The translations under genes were made by a program, and so were the position numbers. 56,677 nucleotides of DNA from Lachnospiraceae bacterium (GTDB lineage Bacteria; Bacillota; Clostridia; Lachnospirales; Lachnospiraceae): the NCBI GenBank assembly GCA_021153185.1, contig JAGKTY010000015.1, positions 1 to 56,677 on the forward strand, written 5' to 3'. Shown one piece after another: positions 52,406 to 56,677 of the stretch (positions are counted from its first letter, which is position 1; the number at the start of each line of letters is the position of its first letter). The notes beneath the pieces were generated by a model. It searched no databases and had not been told where the DNA came from. It saw nothing but the letters and a program-made list of their open reading frames with translations.

Positions 52406-52909
52406 ATGAAAAAAAATATTCAGATTGTATTTGATTTTGTTATATTGGTTTTATTAACACTATTTGATCAGTTTACCAAACATTTAGCGAGTACCCATCT
52501 CAAAACGAAGGGCGATTATGTGCTGATCAAAGATGTGTTTGAATTGCACTATCTCGAAAATAAAGGTGCCGCCTTTGGCATGCTTCAGGGACAAAAAGTC
52601 TTTTTTGTCATTGTTGCACTTGTGATTTGTGTTGCATTTACGTATTTGCTTTTTCGGATTCCGATGGAGAAGAAATATATCGTATTACGTATTTGTTTTG
52701 TGGCAATTATGGCCGGCGCAATCGGCAATATGGTAGACCGTTTGATTTATCAATATGTGGTTGACTTCTTTTATTTCAAACTGATTGATTTTCCGGTATT
52801 TAATGTCGCTGATATTTATGTGACGGTTGCAACCGCATTGCTTATTTTGGTCGTTTTATTCTTTTACAAAGAAGAAGACCTGGAATTTTTAAAACGAGAG
52901 CAGAAATAA
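52406..52909 (+). CDS. lspA: Lipoprotein signal peptidase (signal peptidase II)
   Basis: This 167-residue aspartic membrane peptidase has about four helices. The catalytic pair is D111 (GNMVDRLIY) and D136 (FNVADIYV); ENKGAAFGML is also conserved. It cleaves prolipoproteins such as the YerB-like and DacA-like products of this window, at the diacylglyceryl-modified cysteine. AAAGGTG precedes ATG 52406, and the gene follows aroB by 10 bases. The lspA-rluD pair is the usual arrangement. Confidence 0.96.
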   Translation: MKKNIQIVFDFVILVLLTLFDQFTKHLASTHLKTKGDYVLIKDVFELHYLENKGAAFGMLQGQKVFFVIVALVICVAFTYLLFRIPMEKKYIVLRICFVAIMAGAIGNMVDRLIYQYVVDFFYFKLIDFPVFNVADIYVTVATALLILVVLFFYKEEDLEFLKREQK

Positions 52910-52913
52910 TCCT

Positions 52914-53822
52914 ATGAAAACGATATGCCTTGAAGCAAATCCGCAGGCAGAAGGACTGCGCATAGATAAATTTATTGCCGTAGAATGTCCTGATATGAGC
53001 AGGTCATTTATCCAAAAACATATCAAAGACGGGAAATGCTTTGTAAACGGCAAAGCAGTCAAATCAAGCTATCAGATACAGCTTTCAGACCAAATCCGTT
53101 TGGAAGTCCCTGATGCAATTATGCCGGATATTTTGGCAGAGGATATCCCTCTTGATATTATATTTGAGGATGAGGACTTGTTGATTGTGAATAAGCCAAA
53201 GAATATGGTTGTTCATCCGGCAAATGGTCATTACAGTGGGACGCTTGTCAATGCCATCATGTATCACTGCAAAGAGCAGTTAAGTGGCATTAACGGTGTG
53301 ATGCGGCCCGGAATTGTACACCGTATTGATAAGGATACAACAGGTTCGCTGATTATTTGTAAAAATGACTTTTCGCATAATCATATTGCCATGCAATTAA
53401 AAGAGCATACCATCGACCGAAGGTACCGTGCAATCGTTCATGGTGTGCTTGCGGAAGATGAAGGAACGATTGATGCCCCTATCGGCAGAGACGAAAAAGA
53501 CCGTCTGAAAATGGCTGTAAATCACAAAAACGGAAAGCAGGCAGTTACACATTTCAAGGTATTAAAGCGGTTTGATAAATACACTTATATTGAATGTAAG
53601 CTTGAGACAGGCAGAACACACCAGATCAGGGTGCATATGGCGAGTATCGGGCATCCGCTTCTAGGTGACAGCTTATATCGCGCTCCGAGTGTCCCGTTTA
53701 AACTATCCGGACAAACCTTACATGCCATGCATTTGGGACTGGTTCATCCGCGGACAAATGAATACATGGAGTTTGATGCACCGTTACCGGATTATTTTAC
53801 ACATTTGTTAAGCATTTTATAA
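52914..53822 (+). CDS. RluD/RluA-family 23S rRNA pseudouridine synthase
   Basis: The protein has 302 residues. An S4 RNA-binding domain (about 14-65, LRIDKFIAVECPDMSRSF) is followed by the catalytic domain, whose key aspartate is D139 in HRIDKDTTG. GRTHQIRVHMASIGHPLLGD is the family end-signature. It isomerises uridine to pseudouridine in large-subunit rRNA. RluD (U1911, 1915, 1917) is the closest guess from the lspA neighbour and length, and RlmH (12435) would methylate the pseudouridine 1915 product. A weak GAGAG is the only ribosome-site candidate; coupling to lspA (4-base gap) is likely. Confidence 0.92.
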   Translation: MKTICLEANPQAEGLRIDKFIAVECPDMSRSFIQKHIKDGKCFVNGKAVKSSYQIQLSDQIRLEVPDAIMPDILAEDIPLDIIFEDEDLLIVNKPKNMVVHPANGHYSGTLVNAIMYHCKEQLSGINGVMRPGIVHRIDKDTTGSLIICKNDFSHNHIAMQLKEHTIDRRYRAIVHGVLAEDEGTIDAPIGRDEKDRLKMAVNHKNGKQAVTHFKVLKRFDKYTYIECKLETGRTHQIRVHMASIGHPLLGDSLYRAPSVPFKLSGQTLHAMHLGLVHPRTNEYMEFDAPLPDYFTHLLSIL

Positions 53823-53867
53823 GCAGCAAGCAACTTTAATGCAGCGTATTTGCAAGGAGGTATATTT

Positions 53868-54494
53868 ATGAACACAATTATTACCATCGGGCGGGAATTT
53901 GGTTCTGCAGGACATGAAATCGGAGAAAAACTGGCAAAGACTTTGCAGATTCCTTTTTATGATAAGGAGCTTTTATCAAGAGCAGCAAAGGAGAGTGGTT
54001 TTTGCGAAGAAATGATTATTTCTCATGACGAAAAACCAACAAACAGCTTCTTATACAATCTTGTAATGGATACGTACTCGATGAGACTTCCGGCACAGGG
54101 CATGGTCGATATGCCACTTAATCAAAAGGTTTTCCTGGCGCAGTTTGATACAATTAAGAAAATTGCCGAGGAAGGTGCGTGTGTGATTGTAGGAAGATGT
54201 GCGGATTATGCACTGGAAGACAATCCGAATCATGTCAGTATTTTTATTGAAGCCGATATGGACGCCAAAATCCGCCGTATTATGGAAAAATACCGGTTAA
54301 ATGAAGGAAAAGCGCGCGAAATGATTATCAAAAAGGATAAAGAACGCCGTAGCTATTACAATTTTTACGCATCAAAGAAATGGGGGCGTTCCGATACATA
54401 TGATTTGTGTATCAGAAGCAATTTGCTTGGAATAGACGGAACAGTCAAGCTGTTAACACAGTTTGTCAATGACTTTGAAGAATCAAGACGATAA
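53868..54494 (+). CDS. Cytidylate-kinase-like family protein
   Basis: The product has 208 residues and opens with TIITIGREFGSAGHEIGEKLAK, the modified P-loop typical of the cytidylate_kin2 family, not of canonical Cmk. Then come IPFYDKELLSRAAKESG, CVIVGRCADYALED and the lid-like RRIMEKYRLNEGKAREMI. These proteins are common in gut Clostridia and often occur in addition to a true Cmk; their substrate is not established. CAAGGAGG precedes ATG 53868; the longer frame from 53850 would include the ribosome site. No tight operon link to rluD (45-base gap). Confidence 0.87.
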   Translation: MNTIITIGREFGSAGHEIGEKLAKTLQIPFYDKELLSRAAKESGFCEEMIISHDEKPTNSFLYNLVMDTYSMRLPAQGMVDMPLNQKVFLAQFDTIKKIAEEGACVIVGRCADYALEDNPNHVSIFIEADMDAKIRRIMEKYRLNEGKAREMIIKKDKERRSYYNFYASKKWGRSDTYDLCIRSNLLGIDGTVKLLTQFVNDFEESRR

Positions 54495-54547
54495 CATTCA
54501 TATAAAGATTGCGTGTATTTGATTGCACCGGAAGGAGCTTTTGTATC

Positions 54548-55864
54548 ATGAAATTTCAATGGGATAAGAAATATTTATATTGGGGAATTACTGCATTTAT
54601 CGTAATTGCTTGTAGTATTATGTTTTATGATTTGATGCATAATACCAGCTTAATCATTTCGTTTGTCTCAACGACAATCAACATTACGAAACCGATTATT
54701 TATGGTTTGATTATTGCGTATCTGTTATCGCCGATTGTTGATTATTTAAGCGCTGTTTTTTTGAAACTATGCCGCAAAACAAAGTGGGACAGTAACAGCC
54801 CAATCGTCAAAAAAAGAATCCGTTCCGTTTCTGTTTTGTTGACAATGGTTCTTGCAATTGCACTCATCTACGGATTGTTTGCACTTGTTGTACCTCAGCT
54901 TATTACAAGTATTACAAATATCGCTGCGCAGTTCCCGGTTTACGAACAAAACCTGGAAGCAATCATTACCAAACTGCTTGTCGATAATCCGCAGATTGAA
55001 TCGATGATCAAAAATATGTTAGCAGAATATTCCGGCGAACTCACTGCATGGATTAATAAGGAATTCATTCCGCAAATTAATGAATTTATCAAGAATTTTT
55101 CAGTCGGATTAATCGGCTTTATCAAAGTAATCTGGAATTTGGTAATTGGTCTGATTATATCGATTTATGTACTTGGCAGCAAGGAACTCTATGCCGGACA
55201 GAGCAAAAAGATTATTTATGCGTTGTTTTCCGAAAAACATGCAAACAACATCATCAAAGACTGCCGTTTTGTCAATAAGACCTTTGGCGGATACATCAGT
55301 GCGAAGCTTGTGGATTCGTTGATTATCGGTATGCTTTGCTTTATTGGTACAACCATTTTAAATATGCCGTATGCATTGCTTGTTTCCGTAATCGTCGGCG
55401 TGACAAACATCATTCCGTTCTTTGGTCCTTATATCGGTGCCATTCCGAGTATTTTGCTCATTTTGATGGTTGATCCGATGAAGGCGTTTTACTTTACAAT
55501 TTTTGTATTGCTCTTGCAGCAATTCGACGGCAACTTCCTTGGGCCGAAAATCCTTGGCGATTCCACAGGATTATCAGGCTTTTGGGTTATCTTTTCCATC
55601 ACCTTATTTGGTGGATATTGGGGCGTGATTGGAATGGCAATCGGCGTTCCTGTGTTTGCTGTTTTATATGCATTTGCACGCAGATATGCGAATCAATTAC
55701 TGCAAAAAAAACAGCTTACCACAGATTCATTGCAGTATATGAATGTGGAAGAAATTGTTGATAACAAGTTTATCCCGATCAAAAAACAGAAGCGTGTATC
55801 AGACGAAAAAAATATACAGGCAAAAGAAGAGCAGTCAAATACGCAAAACAGGAAGCGTCATTGA
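54548..55864 (+). CDS. AI-2E-family membrane protein
   Basis: This 438-residue protein has about eight membrane helices, with a large loop at about 135-185 (PVYEQNLEAIITKLLVDNPQ). The C-terminal block VGVTNIIPFFGPYIGAIPS and QQFDGNFLGPKILGDSTGLSGFW are hallmarks of the AI-2E/YdiK/PerM transporter family. The family name comes from reported AI-2 export, but some members are sodium/proton antiporters or permeases, so the substrate is open. A polar, charged tail ends the chain. GAAGGAG is about 11 bases before ATG 54548. No quorum gene (luxS, lsr) is nearby. Confidence 0.9.
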   Translation: MKFQWDKKYLYWGITAFIVIACSIMFYDLMHNTSLIISFVSTTINITKPIIYGLIIAYLLSPIVDYLSAVFLKLCRKTKWDSNSPIVKKRIRSVSVLLTMVLAIALIYGLFALVVPQLITSITNIAAQFPVYEQNLEAIITKLLVDNPQIESMIKNMLAEYSGELTAWINKEFIPQINEFIKNFSVGLIGFIKVIWNLVIGLIISIYVLGSKELYAGQSKKIIYALFSEKHANNIIKDCRFVNKTFGGYISAKLVDSLIIGMLCFIGTTILNMPYALLVSVIVGVTNIIPFFGPYIGAIPSILLILMVDPMKAFYFTIFVLLLQQFDGNFLGPKILGDSTGLSGFWVIFSITLFGGYWGVIGMAIGVPVFAVLYAFARRYANQLLQKKQLTTDSLQYMNVEEIVDNKFIPIKKQKRVSDEKNIQAKEEQSNTQNRKRH

Positions 55865-55906
55865 TAGCCTTGCACGATAAATGCAACAACCAAGAGAAAT
55901 GAATTT

Positions 55907-56653
55907 ATGAAAGAAAAAATCAAATTAAATGCAAATACCCTGAAGGTCATTGCCATTATTGCTATGACAATTGATCATTTCACAGATATCTTTTATCCGG
56001 GATTTCCAAGTGAACCTACACCGATTGCGTTACATTTTATCGGAAGACTGACTGCGCCTATTATGTGGTTTTTCGTCTGCGAAGGCTATCATTATACCAA
56101 AAATGCAAAGAAATATTTACAAAGACTTGGTATTTTTGCGATCATTTCCCATTTTGCATATTGCTTTGGTTTTGGAATTCCGTTGAATCCGTTTGTTGGT
56201 GGTATTTTTAACCGAACAAGCGTCATGTATCCGCTTTTTATAGCAGTTCTCGTGTTATATTTATCAGATCATCCGCTCAATATTCCAAAACAGCTTCAGT
56301 TTGTTTTGCAAGTGTTTCTTGTGCTGAGTGCTTTTCCGGCAGATTGGAGCTGTATTGCAGTACTTGCCATTCTCGGTATGTATCCAAAACGTGGCAATTT
56401 GAAGGGGCAGATGTTTGAGATTATTCAGTGGACATTCTGGTATGGTCTTGTATCGTTCCTGTTTGTCAGCAAAACGTATGCGCTCATATTGATTGGCGTC
56501 TTGATGGTTTATCCGGTGCTTTATTTTTACAACGGGCAGCGCGGTAAGGCAAAATGGATGAAATGGTTCTTTTACGTGTATTATCCGCTTCATTTGATTG
56601 TTTTAGGTATATTACGTGTGCTCATTTATGGAAATGTGAATTTGACCGTATAA
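55907..56653 (+). CDS. TraX-family membrane protein
   Basis: This 248-residue protein has about seven helices. The N-terminus NANTLKVIAIIAMTIDHFTD and FIGRLTAPIMWFFVCEGYHYTKNAKKY match the TraX family, whose F-plasmid founder acetylates pilin. Chromosomal homologues are common in Lachnospiraceae and belong to the acyltransferase-like membrane proteins; they are not evidence of conjugation, and no plasmid or pilus gene is present here. GAGAAATGAATTT precedes ATG 55907. The remaining 24 bases of the window hold no gene. Confidence 0.88.
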   Translation: MKEKIKLNANTLKVIAIIAMTIDHFTDIFYPGFPSEPTPIALHFIGRLTAPIMWFFVCEGYHYTKNAKKYLQRLGIFAIISHFAYCFGFGIPLNPFVGGIFNRTSVMYPLFIAVLVLYLSDHPLNIPKQLQFVLQVFLVLSAFPADWSCIAVLAILGMYPKRGNLKGQMFEIIQWTFWYGLVSFLFVSKTYALILIGVLMVYPVLYFYNGQRGKAKWMKWFFYVYYPLHLIVLGILRVLIYGNVNLTV

Positions 56654-56677
56654 AAGAAGTATCTTACTTTATAATAT

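Noticed and set aside
55907..56653. TraX as evidence of a conjugative element
   Set aside because: Chromosomal TraX-family proteins are common in this lineage; no relaxase, pilus, integrase or att-like repeat is present.
56662..56677. TATAAT-like sequence at the right edge
   Set aside because: It may be a -10 for a gene beyond the window, but no convincing -35 is visible and the context is cut off.
1..56677. CRISPR arrays, tRNA or rRNA genes, insertion sequences, prophage
   Set aside because: Looked for regular repeats, cloverleaf arms, transposase or phage-type proteins; none was found.

Overview
The window is an ordinary, gene-dense stretch of chromosome from a low-to-moderate GC, endospore-lineage Firmicute. 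It most resembles Lachnospiraceae (class Clostridia). The grounds are the sporulation genes yqfC and yqfD, a BofC-type domain protein, a Min system that includes MinE next to mreBCD, the bifurcating NfnAB pair, formate-tetrahydrofolate ligase, and strong AGGAGG-type ribosome sites with regular use of TTG and GTG starts. All recognisable genes lie on the + strand, mostly a few bases apart or overlapping. I see no rRNA, tRNA, CRISPR array, phage, insertion sequence or broken gene. No stretch over about 200 bases lacks a gene; the largest gaps are 47869-48069 and 12918-13097.

Layout. (1) 1-2489: the yebC tail, a MetY-type PLP enzyme and a GtrB-like glycosyltransferase, closed by a terminator. 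(2) 2542-9128: a TepA/ClpP-like protease, FtsK/SpoIIIE translocase, formate-THF ligase, and a zinc-ribbon/TPR/CHB_HEX_C-like membrane protein. (3) 9132-13022: nfnA-nfnB, a second zinc-ribbon membrane protein, rlmH and a terminator. (4) 13098-16444: an LTA-synthase-like transferase with an odd C-terminus and a NYN/OST-HTH RNA-binding nuclease, closed by a strong terminator. (5) 16457-22906: yqfC-yqfD-phoH-ybeY, a YerB-like lipoprotein, a MOP-type flippase and a BofC-domain protein. (6) 22887-28769: two tandem flavoproteins, then proB, a DUF896 gene, 5-formyl-THF cyclo-ligase and proA. (7) 28784-37142: miaB-mutS-mutL-miaA and a YnbB-like PLP enzyme. (8) 37234-47868: a DUF4321 gene, radC, then one long rod/septum-placement run of mreB-like, mreC, mreD, a very long PBP2, minC, minD, minE, rodA, mgsA and a DacA-type carboxypeptidase. 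(9) 48006-51265: a small P-loop protein, an orphan HlyD-like protein, a YggS-type PLP protein, sepF and a terminator. (10) 51295-56653: aroB, lspA, an RluD-family pseudouridine synthase, a cytidylate-kinase-like protein, an AI-2E-family membrane protein and a TraX-family protein.

How the genes work together. The dominant theme is envelope growth and division. Elongasome parts, the Min oscillator, SepF, FtsK and wall or teichoic enzymes occupy much of the window. Housekeeping modules for mismatch repair, tRNA A37 modification, ribosome maturation, proline synthesis and one-carbon/redox metabolism fill the rest.

No clearly new system (defence island, novel array or mobile cargo) is visible. 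The best leads are architectural. They are an HlyD-like adaptor with no pump locked into the sepF operon, a roughly 265-residue insertion inside PBP2, a divergent MreB, a pentapeptide-repeat plus IPT-like tail on an LTA-synthase-type enzyme, and several unusual operon junctions.
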